The position numbers and the translations under genes are program-made. DNA of 64,000 bases from Glycine soja (Eukaryota > Streptophyta > Magnoliopsida > Fabales > Fabaceae): the NCBI RefSeq assembly GCF_004193775.1, contig NC_041021.1, positions 23,528,632 to 23,592,631 of the forward strand. Reading direction: 5' to 3'. Below the pieces are notes generated by a model. The model searched no databases and had not been told where the DNA came from. It was given only the letters and a program-made list of their open reading frames with translations. Below, piece by piece: positions 34,601 to 47,465 of the stretch (the first letter of the stretch is position 1; each line of letters begins with the position of its first letter).

Positions 34601-36960
34601 CCCCTTTTTCGGAGCCCCATGAATTGCGTTTTCGTTCATGCATCCTCCACCCACGAGTTTGGAGCCATGCGTAGTGATTGCTTAGTGCAATTCTCCATTC
34701 TCTACCCCTTTTTCGGAGCCCCATGAATTGCGTTTTCGTTCATGCATCCTCCACCCACGAGTTTGGAGCCATGCGTAGTGATTGCTTAGTGCAATTCTCC
34801 ATTCTCTACCCTTTTTCGGAGCCCCATGAATTGCGTTTTCGTTCATGCATCCTCCACCCACGAGTTTGGAGCCATGCGTAGTGATTGCTTAGTGCAATTC
34901 TCCATTCTCTACCCTTTTTCGGAGCCCCATGAATTGCGTTTTCGTTCATGCATCCTCCACCCACGAGTTTGGAGCCATGCGTAGTGATTGCTTAGTGCAA
35001 TTCTCCATTCTCTACCCTTTTTCGGAGCCCCATGAATTGCGTTTTCGTTCATGCATCCTCCACCCACGAGTTTGGAGCCATGCGTAGTGATTGCTTAGTG
35101 CAATTCTCCATTCTCTACCCCTTTTTCGGAGCCCCATGAATTGCGTTTTCGTTCATGCATCCTCCACCCACGAGTTTGGAGCCATGCGTAGTGATTGCTT
35201 AGTGCAATTCTCCATTCTCTACCCCTTTTTCGGAGCCCCATGAATTGCGTTTTCGTTCATGCATCCTCCACCCACGAGTTTGGAGCCATGCGTAGTGATT
35301 GCTTAGTGCAATTCTCCATTCTCAACCCTGTTTCGGAGCCCCATGAATTGCGTTTTCGTTCATGCATCCTCCACCCACGAGTTTGGAGCCATGCGTAGTG
35401 ATTGCTTAGTGCAATTCTCCATTCTCTACCCCTTTTTCGGAGCCCCATGAATTGCGTTTTCGTTCATGCATCCTCCACCCACGAGTTTGGAGCCATGCGT
35501 AGTGATTGCTTAGTGCAATTCTCCATTCTCTACCCCTTTTTCGGAGCCCCATGAATTGCGTTTTCGTTCATGCATCCTCCACCCACGAGTTTGGAGCCAT
35601 GCGTAGTGATTGCTTAGTGCAATTCTCCATTCTCTACCCCTTTTTCGGAGCCCCATGAATTGCGTTTTCGTTCATGCATCCTCCACCCACGAGTTTGGAG
35701 CCATGCGTAGTGATTGCTTAGTGCAATTCTCCATTCTCTACCCCTTTTTTCGGAGCCCCATGAATTGCTTTTCGTTCATGCATCCTCCACCCACGAGTTT
35801 GGAGCCATGCGTAGTGATTGCTTAGTGCAATTCTCCATTCTCTACCCCTTTTTTCGGAGCCCCATGAATTGCGTTTTCGTTCATGCATCCTCCACCCACG
35901 AGTTTGGAGCCATGCGTAGTGATTGCTTAGTGCAATTCTCCATTCTCTACCCTTTTTCGGAGCCCATGAATTGCGTTTTCGTTCATGCATCCTCCACCCA
36001 CGAGTTTGGAGCCATGCGTAGTGATTCTTTGTGCAATTCTCCATTCTCTACCCCTTTTTCGGAGCCCCATGAATTGCGTTTTCGTTCATGCATCCTCCAC
36101 CCACGAGTTTGGAGCCATGCGTAGTGATTGCTTAGTGCAATTCTCCATTCTCTACCCCTTTTTCGGAGCCCCATGAATTGCGTTTTCGTTCATGCATCCT
36201 CCACCCACGAGTTTGGAGCCATGCGTAGTGATTTCTTAGTGCAAATCTCCATTCTCTATCCCTTTTTCGGAGCGCCATGAATTGCATTTTCGTTCATGCA
36301 TCCTCCACCCACGAGTTTGGAGCCATGCGTAGTGATTGCTTAGTGCAATTCTCCATTCTCTAACCCTTTTTCGGAGCCCCATGAATTGCGTTTTCGTTCA
36401 TGCATCCTCCACCCACGAGTTTGGAGCTATGCGTAGTGATTGCTTAGTGCAATTCTCCATTCTCTACCCCTTTTTCGGAGCCCCATGAATTGCGTTTTCG
36501 TTCATGCATCTCCACCCACGAGTTTGGAGCCATGCGTAGTGATTGCTTAGTGCAATTCTCCATTCTCTACCCCTTTTTCGGAGCCCCATGAATTGCGTTT
36601 TCGTTCATGCATCCTCCACCCACGAGTTTGGAGCCATGCGTAGTGATTGCTTAGTGCAATTCTCCATTCTCTAACCCTTTTTCGGAGCCCCATGAATTGC
36701 GTTTTCGTTCATGCATCCTCCACCCACGAGTTTGGAGCTATGCGTAGTGATTGCTTAGTGCAATTCTCCATTCTCTACCCCTTTTTCGGAGCCCCATGAA
36801 TTGCGTTTTCGTTCATGCATCCTCCACCCACGAGTTTGGAGCCATGCGTAGTGATTGCTTAGTGCAATTCTCCATTCTCTACCCCTTTTTTCGGAGCTCC
36901 CATGAATTGCGTTTTCGTTCATGCATCCTCCACCCACGAGTTTGGAGCCATGCGTAGTGA
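22645..36960. repeat. Satellite array 2, homogeneous core
   Basis: About 138 copies of the same 103/104-bp monomer, here nearly identical over long stretches. Monomers differ mainly in one C in the TACCCC/TACCC run, giving 104- and 103-bp lengths that often alternate (207-bp dimer spacing, also 311 and 415). A minority variant (GATTGGTTAGTGCAATTCTC, CCCCTTGAATTG) appears at about 24622 and 26386. Single-base indels cluster between 22645 and 24310, next to the gap, and may be sequence error. No genes. Confidence 0.97.
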
Positions 36961-39900
36961 TTGCTTAGTGCAATTCTCCATTCTCTAACCCTTTTTCGGA
37001 GCCCCATCAATTGCGTTTTCGTTCATGCATCCTCCACCCACGAGTTTGGAGCCATGCGTAGTGATTGCTTAGTGCAATTCTCCATTCTCTACCGCTTTTA
37101 CGGAGCCCCATGAATTGCGGTTTCGTTCATGCATCCTCCACCCACGAGTTTGGAGCCATGCGTAGTGATTGCTTAATGCAATTCTCCATTCTCTACCCCT
37201 TTTTTGGAGCCCCATGTGTTGCGTTTTCATTCATGCATTCTCCACCCACGAGTTTGGAGCCATGCGTAGTGACTGCTTGGTGCAATTCTCCATTCCCTAC
37301 CCCTTTTTCGGAGCCCCATGATTTGCGTTTTTGTTCATGCATCCTCCACCCACGAGTTTGGAGCCATGCGTAGTGATTGCTTAGTGCAATTCTCCATTCT
37401 CTACCCTTTTTTCGGAGCCCCATGAATTGCTTTTCGTTCATGCATCCTCCACCCACGAGTTTGGAGCCATGCGTAGTTATTGCTTTGTGCAATTCTCCAT
37501 TCTCTACCCCTTTTTTTGGAGCCCCTTGAATTGTGTTTTCGTTCATGCATCCTCCACCCACGAGTTTGGAGCCATGCGTAGTGATTGCTTTGTGCAATTC
37601 TCCATTCTCTAACCCTTTTTCGGAGCCCGATGAATTGCGTTTTCGTTCATGCATTCTCCACCCACGAGTTTGGAGCAATGCGTAGTGAATTCTTTGTGCA
37701 ATTCTCCATTCTCTACCCCTTTTTCGGAGCCCCATGAATTGCGTTTTCGTTCATGCATCCTCCACCCACGAGTTGGGATCCATGCGTAGTGATTTCCTAG
37801 TGCAATTCTCCATTCTCTACCCTGTTTCGGAGACCCATGAATTGCGGTTTCGTTCATGCATCCTCCACCCACGAGTTTGGAGCCATGCGTAGTGATTGCT
37901 TAATGCAATTCTCCATTCCCTACCCCTTTTTTGGAGCCCCATCTGTTGCGTTTTCATCATGCATTCTCCACCCACGAGTTTGGAGCCATGCGTAGTGATT
38001 GCTTAGTGCAATTCTCCATTCTCTACCCCTTTTTTCGGAGTCCCATGAATTGCTTTTCGTTCATGCATCCTCCACCCACGAGTTTGGAGCCATGCGTAGT
38101 GATTGCTTAGTGCAATTCTCCATTCTCTACCCCTTTTTTTGGAGCCCCTTGAATTGCGTTTTCGTTCATGCATCCTCCACCCACGAGTTTGGAGCCATGC
38201 GTAGTTAATTCTTTGTGCAATTCTCCATTCTCTAACCCTTTTTTGGAGCCCGATGAATAGCGTTTTCGTTCATGCATCCTCCACCCACGAGTTTGGAGCT
38301 ATGCATAGTTAATTCTTTGTGCAATTCTCCATTCTCTACCCCTTTTTCGGAGCCCCATGAATTGCGTTTTCGTTCATGCATCCTCCACGCATGAGTTGGG
38401 ATCCATGCGTAGGGATTGCCTAGTGCAATTCTCCATTCTCTACCCTGTTTCGGAGCCCCATGAATTGCGTTTTCGTTCATGCATCCTCCACCCACGAGTT
38501 TGGAGCCATGCGTAGTGATTTCTTAGTGCAAATCTCCATTCTCTATCCCTTTTACGCAGCGCCATGAATTGCGTTTTCGTTCATGCATCCTCCACCCACG
38601 AGTTTGGAGCCATGCGTAGTGATTGCTTAGTGCAATTCTCCGTTCTCTACCCCTTCTTTCGGAGCCACATGAATTGCGTTTTCGTTCATGCATCCTCAAC
38701 CCACAAGTTTGGAGCCATGCGTAGTGATTGCTTAGTGCAATTCTCCATTCTCTATCCCTTTTTCGTAGCGCCATTAATTGCATTTTCGTTCATGCATCCT
38801 CCACCCACGAGTTTGGAGCCATGCGTAGTGATTGATTAGTGCTATTCTCCATTCTCTACCCCTTTTTCGGAGCCCCATGAATTGCGTTTTCGTTCATGCA
38901 TACTCCACCCACGAGTTTGGTGCCTTGGGTAGTGATTGCTTAGTGCAATTGTCCATTCTCTACCCTGTTTCGGAGCCCCATCAATTGCGTTTTCATTCAT
39001 GCATCCTCCACCCACGAGTTTGTAGCCATGCGTAGTGATTGCTTAGTGCAATTCTCCATTCTCTACCCCTTTTTCGGAGCCCCATGAATTGCGTTGTTGT
39101 TCATGCATCCATAACCCACGAGTTTGGAGCCATGCGTAGTGATTGCTTAGTGCAATTCTCCATTCTCTACCGCTTTTACGGAGCCCCATGAATTGCACTT
39201 TCGTTCATGCATCCTCCACCCACGAGTTTGGAGCCATGCATAGTGATTGCTTAATGCAATTCTCCATTCTCTACCCCTTTTTTGGAGCCCCATGTGTTGC
39301 ATTTTCATTCATGCATTCTCCACCCACGAGTTTGGAGCCATGCGTAGTGATTGCTTGGTGCAATTCTCCATTCTCTACCCCTCTTTCGGAGCCCCATGAA
39401 TTGGGTTTTTGTTCATGCATCCTGCACCCACGAGTTTGGAGCCATGCGTAGTGATTTCTTAGTGCAATTCTCCATTCTCTACCCCTTTTTCGAAGCCCCA
39501 TGAATTGCGTTTTCGTTCATGCATCCTCCACCAACGAGTTTGGAGCCGTGTGTAGTGATTGCTTAGTGCAATTCTCCATTCTCTACCCCTTTTTCGGAGC
39601 CCCATGAATTGCGTTTTCGTTCATGCATCCTCCACCCACAAGTTTGGAGCCATGCGTAGTGATTGCTTAGTGCAATTCTCCATTCTCAACACTTTTTCGA
39701 AGCCCAATGAATTGCGTTTTCATTCATGCATTCTCCACCCACGAGTTTGGAGCCATGCGTAGTGATTGCTTAGTGCAATTCTCCATTCTCTATACCTTTT
39801 ACAGAGCCCCATGAATTGTGTTTTCGTTCATGCATCCTCCACCCACGAGTTTGGAGCCATGCGTAGTAATTGCTTAGTGCAATTCTCCATTCTCTATCCC

Positions 39901-42776
39901 TTTTCCGTAGTGCCATGAATTGTGTTTTCGTTCATGCATCCTCCACCCACGAGTTTGGAGCCATGCGTAGTGATTGCTTAGTGCTATTCTCCATTCTCTA
40001 CCCCTTTTTCGGAGCCCCATGAATTGCGTTTTCGTTCATGCATCCTCCACCCACGAGTTTGGAGCCATGCGTAGTGATTTCTTAGTGCAATTCTCTATTC
40101 TCTACCCTGTTTCGGAGCCCCATGAATTGCATTTTCGTTCATGCATCCTCCACCCACGAGTTTGGAGCCATGCGTAGTGATTGCTTTGTGCAATTCTCCA
40201 TTCTCTAAACCTTTTTCGGAGCCCGATGAATAGCGTTTTCGTTCACGCATCCTCCACCCACGAGTTTGGAGCTATGCGTAGTTAATTCTTTGTGCAATTC
40301 TCCATTCTCTACCCCTTTTTCGGAGCCCCATGAATTGCGTTTTCGTTCATGCATCCTCCACCCATGAGTTGGGATCCATGCGTAGGGATTTCCTAGTGCA
40401 ATTCTCCATTCTCTACCCTGTTTCGGAGCCCCATGAATTGCGTTTTCGTTCATGCATCCTCCACCCACGAGTTTGGAGCCATGCGTAGTGATTTCTTAGT
40501 GCAAATCTCCATTCTCTATCCCTTTTTCGGAGCGCCATGAATTGCGTTTTCGTTCATGCATCCTCCACCCACGAGTTTGGAGCCATGCGTAGTGATTGCT
40601 TAGTGCAATTCTCAATTCTCTAACCCTTTTTCGGAGCCCCATGAATTGCGTTTTCGTTCATGCATCCTCCACACACGAGTTTGGAGCTATGCGTAGTGAT
40701 TGCTTAGTGCAATTCTCCATTCTCTACCCCTTTTTCGGAGCCCCATGAATTACGTTTTCGTTCATGCAACCTCCACCCACGAGTTTGGAGCCATGCGTAG
40801 TGATTGCTTAGTGCAATTCTCCATTCTCTACCCCTTTTTCGGAGCACCATGAATTGCGTTTTCGTTCATGCATCCTCCACCCACGAATTTGGAGCCATGC
40901 GTAGTGAATTCTTAGTGCAATTCTCCGTTCTCTACCCCTTCTTTCGGAGCCACAAGAATTGCGTTTTCGTTCATGCATCCTCAACCCACAAGTTTGGAGC
41001 CATGCGTAGTGATTGCTTAGTGCAATTCTCCATTCTCTATCCCTTTTTCGTAGCGCCATTAATTGCATTTTCGTTCATGCATCCTCCACCCACGAGTTTG
41101 GAGCCATGCGTAGTGATTGATTAGTGCTATTCTCCATTCTCTACCCCTTTTTCGGAGCCCCATGAATTGCGTTTTCGTTCATGCATCCTCCACCCACGAG
41201 TTTGGTGCCTTGGGTAGTGATTGCTTAGTGCAATTGTCCATTCTCTACCCTGTTTCGGAGCCCCATCAATTGCATTTTCATTCATGCATCCTCCACCCAC
41301 GAGTTTGGAGCCATGCGTAGTGATTGCTTAGTGCAATTCTCCATTCTCTACCCCTTTTTCGGAGCCCCATGAATTGCGTTGTTGTTCATGCATCCATAAC
41401 CCACGAGTTTGGAGCCATGCGTAGTGATTGCTTAGTGCAATTCTCCATTCTCTACCGCTTTTACGGAGCCCCATGAATTGCGCTTTCGTTCATGCATCTT
41501 CCACCCACGAGTTTGGAGCCATGCATAGTGATTGCTTAATGCAATTCTCCATTCTCTACCCCTTTTTTGGAGCCCCATGTGTTGCGTTTTCATTCATGCA
41601 TTCTCCACCCACGAGTTTGGAGCCATGCGTAGTGATTGCTTGGTGCAATTCTCCATTCTCTACCCCTCTTTCGGAGCCCCATGAATTGGGTTTTTGTTCA
41701 TGCATCCTGCACCCACGAGTTTGGAGCCATGCGTAGTGATTGCTTAGTGCAATTCTCCATTCTCTATACCTTTTACAGAGCCCCATGAATTGTGTTTTCG
41801 TTCATGCATCCTCCACCCACGAGTTTTGAGCCATGCGTAGTAATTGCTTAGTGCAATTCTCCATTCTCTATCCCTTTTTCGTAGTGCCATGAATTGTGTT
41901 TTCGTTCATGCATCCTCCACCCACGAGTTTGGAGCCATGCGTAGTGATTGCTTAGTGCTATTCTCCATTCTCTACCCCTTTTTCGGAGCCCCATGAATTG
42001 GGTTTTCGTTCATGCATCCTACACCCACGAGTTTGGAGCCACGCGTAGTGATTTCTTAGTGCAATTCTCCATTCTCTACCCTATTTCGGAGCCCCATGAA
42101 TTGCGTTTTCGTTCATGCATCCTCCACCCACGAGTTTGGAGCCATGCGTAGTGATTGCTTTGTGCAATTCTCCATTCTTTACCCCTTTTTCGGAGCCCGA
42201 TGAATTGCGTTTTCGTTCATGCATCCTCCACCCACGAGTTTGGAGCCATGCGTAGTGATTTCTTAGTGCAATTCTCCATTCTCTACCCCTTTTTCGGAGC
42301 CCCATGAATTGCGTTTTCGTTCATGCATCCTCCACCCACGAGTTTGGAGCCGTGTGTAGTGATTGCTTAGTGCAATTCTCCATTCTCTACCCCTTTTTCG
42401 GAGCCCTATGAATTGCGTTTTCGTTCATGCATCCTCCACCCACAAGTTTGGATCCATGCGTAGTGATTGCTTAGTGCAATTCTCCATTCTCAACACTTTT
42501 TCGGAGCCCAATGAATTGCGTTTTTGCTCATGCGTCGTCCACCCATGAGTTTGGAGACATGCGTAGTGATTGCGTAGTGCAATTCTCTATTCTCAACCCT
42601 TTTTCGTAGCCCCATGAATTGCATTTTCGTTCATGCGTCCTCCACCCACGAGTTTGGAGTCATGCGTAGTGATTGCTTAGTGCAATTCTCCATTCTCAAC
42701 CCTTTTTCGGAGCCCCATGAATTGCGTTTTAGTTCATGCATCCTGCACCAATGAGTTTGAAGCCATTCTTCATGAA
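36961..42776. repeat. Satellite array 2, heterogeneous right flank with 2285-bp higher-order duplication
   Basis: About 56 divergent monomers using many of the same variants as array 1 (TTGTTGTTCATGCATCCAT, ACCGCTTTTACGG, ATGTGTTGCG). Variant order at 38523-39451 recurs at 40808-41736 with an exact 2285-bp offset (22 monomers). Further right the offset falls to about 1974, consistent with loss of three monomers. Copies near 42500-42776 are the most degraded. Confidence 0.93.
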
Positions 42777-43072
42777 TGCGTAGTATGGACCCTCTAGTGC
42801 AATCCTCCATTCTCCAATGTGTTCTTCACTGTCAAGTGCGGACCCTTTTGACTGGGAAATATGATCTTTGTTATTTTCCCGATTGATTCCTTTGCCAAAC
42901 GTGTATATTAGATTATTGTTGTTTTTGTTGTTGTTTGTATTTTGTTTTGTGTTGTGCAGAAAAAAAAAGAAGGAGTAGAGACGAGAGTCGTCATGGACTA
43001 ATCACGGAAAGGGTGAGACGGACGAAATCAGTGTCTTATCTTTGCTTTCCTCTTATCTCCGATAAAAGGTAA
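42777..43072 (+). other. Satellite edge and 3' UTR of a plus-strand Tat element
   Basis: The last recognisable monomer is decayed (GAGTTTGAAGCC, then an insertion, then GTGCAATCCTCCATTCTCC near 42802). It grades into AT-rich sequence, then GACGAGAGTCGTCATGG and AGTGTCTTATCTTTGC, which align to the 3' UTR just upstream of the polypurine tract in the minus-strand element (10736-10815). The satellite therefore ends inside the 3' UTR of a Tat element. Confidence 0.8.
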
Positions 43073-43087
43073 GGAAAGAGGGGCAAC
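43073..43087 (+). other. Polypurine tract of the plus-strand Tat element
   Basis: GGAAAGAGGGGCAAC lies immediately before the LTR start TGTCATACCCTAATTTCG, the same as at 10721 on the other strand. Confidence 0.88.
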
Positions 43088-44685
43088 TGTCATACCCTAA
43101 TTTCGTTCGGGGATTATTACTTGACGACATGCAACCTTTGATTGGTCGTTTCAAGATACTTGGCACCCTTTGTTGCACAATATGTAAATCTCGAGACGCA
43201 CCGGAAGTCAAAAGGAAGCAGGGTTATGCGATCCGTGAAATTCCGTAATGTGGCAGAAGCCAAAAGGAGGTGTTGCGCAATCCGTGAGTTTCTGTAACTT
43301 CTTCGAAAGCTAAAAATGAGTAAATACATGATCCGTAAGGATTCGTAACCATACGGAAAGAAAATAAGTATCGTTACGGAATTCGTAAAGTTTCGTAACG
43401 TTACGGAAAAAGAATCGCCAAAAAAATAGAAGGGGGTGCATTTAGTAAAAAGGGGGTTACAAATAGCAATCAGGCCCACTTGGGCCTTCTAGATTCTTCC
43501 TCCAGAAGGTTGTTGCTTCTGCAGGAAGCAACCTTGCTCGCCTGGGCGGCAACCTCCTCCCCTTTTTTCCTATAAATAGGCTGAAGGGGGCTGTTCTAAG
43601 GGTCCCGGATCCCCCTGGTGATGTATTTCAGCTATTTTGGGTTAAAAAAAATTGTTTCCGTGAAGAAAATCCAAGCCGAGGTGCTTCCGTAACGCTTTCA
43701 AGATGTTTTCGTAAGCAAATCCGTGAAGGTTTTCCTCCGTTATTCACCGTTCTTCATCCGTTCTTCGTTCTTCAACGGGTAAGTTTCCAAATCGAGCTTT
43801 TCAATTCATTCTATGTACCCGTGGTGGTTCCCATTTGTTTTGTGTACATTTATTCTCGTTTCATTTACTTTTCGTACCCCCTTTTGACGTGCTTCAGTCA
43901 TTTATTTAAGTCATTTCTCGCCTAATCAAAAAATAAAATAAATTTCCACCGATCATTTGATTTGTAATATTCGTTGATTTCTGTTAAAATGAATACCGAC
44001 CGTTCGGTCGCACCGTAACCACGCTGGAAATCAAAAAAGAGGTAAAATAATAATATAATAATAAAAAATACCTTTTAGTAAAATGAAGCGAAAAAATCAA
44101 TCGGACGTTTTCTTTTCGGGATTTCTCATTCTTAATCGAATTGACTAAAAACTAAAGTGAAACTAAGGTTAAAATCAACTCGCCTAGTCAAGCTCGTCCA
44201 CAAAAAAGTCACTAAAAATGGTTTGAAAGTTTATCATCTCAGTTTTCCTTATCAAGTAAATGGATCATTTTTAAGGTCTAACGCCTTAAAATGATCACCT
44301 TTCAAGTAAAAAGAATCGCTTGATTCTCTCTTAAGAAAGAACTACGTAGGTCTGATTTCCTCTTCGATGGAGGGTACGTAGGAGCAAGAGCCCCGCTTTT
44401 GTCGACCTCAAAAAATAAAAAGAAGTAAAAGTAAAGGTAACACAATTTCCACAATTCTAAAAAATGAGGTTGTTGTCCTTTGAGACAAACGTGAGAGGTG
44501 CTAATACCTTCCTCAAACGTAAATACAACTCCCGAACTTAGAATTTTCATTTTGACCGGTTTCCTTTGGTTTTTCCGACGATTTCCACAAATAAGCGTTG
44601 GTGGCGACTCCGCGCATCTTTCCTCCTTTGGAAAGTGCACCCGTGAGCCTCGCCTCACTCGCCCGCAAAAGGGCATGTTGCGACA
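43088..44685 (+). repeat. 3' LTR of a second Tat element (1598 bp)
   Basis: Starts TGTCATACCC, ends CATGTTGCGACA, with TATA box TATAAATAGG at 43571-43580 and the conserved ACTACGTAGGTCTGA word at about 44341. It is closely related to the LTR at 61078 and to the U3-side part of 9060-10720. The right flank GTTAG (44686-44690) is the expected target duplication, and beyond it is minus-strand gag, so this element inserted into another Tat copy. Its left partner LTR and coding region are not in the window. Confidence 0.9.
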
Positions 44686-45394
44686 GTTAGTATACCAGGT
44701 GACGGCTACCCCAGTAAGGCTTTCTTGGAAGAAATGCATCAGCAGTTTTTCATCTTTCGCGTACGCCCCCATCTTCCGATAGTACATTTTCAATGGCCCT
44801 AAGCCTTTCCTCTATATGATCCAATTTTCCCTTTTCCGCCATAACAGGAGGGATTCTTCTCACCGCAAAATACAAGGGTTGTGGGCGAAACTGAGGGCCC
44901 TCCAAAGTGTTTGGCAGGGGTACACCACCAACTGCTTGCCCCTTAGTGGCGTGTCCGACACAAGGCTCGAAGTCAACTAGATTGTGGTGGGGTGCTTCAT
45001 GTGTCTGCCCCATGGGTTGAAAGACATGTGCATGATCAGATTGAGGTTGTTGGCTGTCAATGAGTATGGGAGTGGAGTTATTGACATTCTCATCGAGAGT
45101 GTGTGCCACATTGGGTGGTGCATAGTTGGGAGGTAAGCCATATGGCGGGAAGGCATGCTTGCTCTAAGTTTGCACAAAATGGGGGCCGCCAGTACTTCCC
45201 AACTCTTTGCTTCCCTGACCAACTATATCCGAGGTTGGATGATTTATTTGGTTGAGGCCAGATGGGGGAGCCGGGTCCACTTCTATGGCGATACTTGCGG
45301 CAACAACTATAGCCGCATTGACTTCCATCATTTTTTTCATACTCATCATGGCTTCCATCATTGTGGCCATTTTCTCTTTCATGGCTTCCATCTC
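44686..45394 (-). pseudogene. gag: Tat gag, N-terminal half (relic)
   Basis: Minus-strand reading in two frames. One gives a helical N-terminus (MATMMEAMMSMKKMMEVN) and a proline-rich linker (PILIDSQQPQSDHAHVFQPM). The other gives the start of the capsid core (YYRKMGAYAKDEKLLMHFFQ, then AVTWYTN), where an LTR in the opposite orientation cuts it at 44685. Frameshifts separate the parts near 44780 and 45100. The upstream side is cut at 45395 by another LTR. It belongs to a minus-strand Tat copy distinct from the 9-22 kb element and cannot produce a working protein. Confidence 0.8.
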
Positions 45395-46200
45395 TGTAAA
45401 TCCTTTACAGACTTTGAACACACCTTGGGATCCCTCACCCTTGTGTTCAAAGATTATCCAAGAGACAACCCATCTCTTGATTACAATTCTCACAATCCAA
45501 GAGACAACCAGTCTCTTGATTACAACTGTCTTTTTGAGATGAACATAAAGATTTCTCTCCTTTAGAGTGGATGATGCAAATTCAAATTCCTATAGGAATT
45601 TCTTTCTTTTAGAGATGATAATACAATTTGAAGTTCCTGGATGAATTCTCAATAGATTTGCAAGTGTTTTCTAAAGAGTTGTTGAGAGAGCATTTGGCAA
45701 TTGAGTTCTCTTAGAATATCTCTATCTTGCTTTTCGAAGTCAGACACACATATATATAGGCCCTTCGTGCCTTTTTAAAATGGTTTGAAGAGATGTGTCT
45801 TTTCAAAAAGCTTTTTCTGAAATTCTTCACTGGTAATCGGGGTTTTTGGTAATCGATTACCCAATTATATTTTGAAGGGTCATGTCTTTTCAAAGTGTTT
45901 TCTGAAGTGTCGTTGCTGTTAATCGATTACGAACATCTGGTAATCGATTACATGATTCAAAATTCAAATTCAAAACCCTTTTTAAAAGCTATTTTTCAAA
46001 ATTGTCTTCTGGTAATCAATTACACTGCTTGGTAATCGATTACTAGTGTAACGACCCGCCTCGTCGCTTGGATATCACCACTCTAAACCGCGAGAATTTC
46101 AATTTGTAAATCAAAACTCCGTTATTTGCTTATGAAAAATGAAAGTAATTTTTTTTCGATATAAATTCACCAAACAATGCACCACTACTTAAGTGAATAC

Positions 46201-46240
46201 ATACACACACACACACACACACATACATATATATAAGTAT
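46201..46240. repeat. CA/TA microsatellite
   Basis: An (AC)n run followed by ATATATATA inside the solo LTR. Confidence 0.9.
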
Positions 46241-46954
46241 AGTAACTCAGTACACACCATTCACATAATGGAAGTAAATTTGTTCGTACATATAATTAAA
46301 TTTTTTATTTACATCCTTAATTCAACAAAAAGAATTATGTAACCAGCTACGGAGGAGTTGATTAACAAAACACAACTCTCTCCCATAATAATCCTAATGT
46401 CATCACGTCGGCTTGGCGGCTCCACAAAAGAATTTCACTTCTCGTACTCTACTGCTATCATTCTGCTCCCACGAACCAAGGTTCACGATCATCACAAGTA
46501 CCTACCATACGGTACAAAAATTGTGATGGGTGAATTTATTATAAAAGAAAACTAGGCAATAAGAAAACATTAACAAATATCATAATCTTACACAAACATT
46601 GACTAGTCCAACACACACTCAACAAACAGTCATCATCCGTCCATAGTTTCAATTAATCGTGCTTAGTATGATGCATACACCTGACCTCAATTCTCAAATG
46701 CAATGTGGTACCATCCCCAAGGAAATAGCCTAAGCGTGTCCACATGACACTCTTACTTAGGAAAACTAGGCAGTAAGTGTCGAGGTCACCCTGTCGTGCA
46801 TAGGCAACTCCCCCCCCACCCCACCACAGTGATCAGCCTGAGTCTCAAGGGAGTTCCAAACTGAGTGACATGCCCCCAAGTACAAGTATTCCTCCTCATG
46901 AGAAACTACAATTACTTACTGACAAAGTTTATACTATTTCTATGTCATATGAAG

Positions 46955-47276
46955 TATGAAACATGGGCACCATCAATGCACTGACCGTGGATAATTAAAG
47001 ATTCTAAGCCATCCCCCTCCAGAGATGCTTAAACTTCTTTAACCAATGTATTTCCCCCACCAGGGATATCCAACAAGGTCACTGCACACCCCATGTACAT
47101 ACACAACACACAACGTATGAAACATGGGCACCATCAGTGCACTGACCGTGGATAATTGAGGATTCTAAGCCATCCCCCTATAAAGATGCTTAAAACTCTT
47201 AAACCACTCTATTTCCCCCACTAGGGATATCCAACAAGGTCACTGCACCCCTCATGTACATACACAACACAACATC
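46955..47276. repeat. 161-bp tandem duplication, two copies
   Basis: TATGAAACATGGGCACCATC begins at 46955 and again at 47116. The copies share the GACCGTGGATAATT and GGGATATCCAACAAGGTCAC words, with several substitutions. Confidence 0.85.
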
Positions 47277-47460
47277 ATCATAGTGCATTTTCAACATCAT
47301 CAACATTTCAACTCAATATCATTCTCAACATCAACATCATCTCATCTCAATGACATTATCAACAACAACAACATCATCTCATATTAACATAATCATCAAT
47401 AACAACATCAACTCATGTTAACATAATCATCAATAACAACATCATCTCATATTAATATTA
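47277..47460. repeat. CATCAA-rich simple sequence
   Basis: Degenerate runs of CATCAACAACAACATCATCTCAT and ATAATCATCAATAAC units, with no ORF. The target site of the inner solo LTR lies at its right edge. Confidence 0.75.
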
Positions 47461-47465
47461 TCATA

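Noticed and set aside
22645..36960. CRISPR-like regular repeats
   Set aside because: The repeats are contiguous 103/104-bp units without unique spacers, and the sequence context is a plant genome.
1..42776. Dozens of 60-180 codon ORFs on both strands of the satellite (for example repeated NCVFVHASSTHEFGAM-type peptides)
   Set aside because: They are the same monomer read in shifting frames, begin at many phases, and end wherever a length variant shifts the frame. There is no sign of selection on one frame.
43117..43479. 120-codon minus ORF within the LTR at 43088
   Set aside because: It lies wholly in LTR U3, has no domain, and is not conserved in the sister LTRs.
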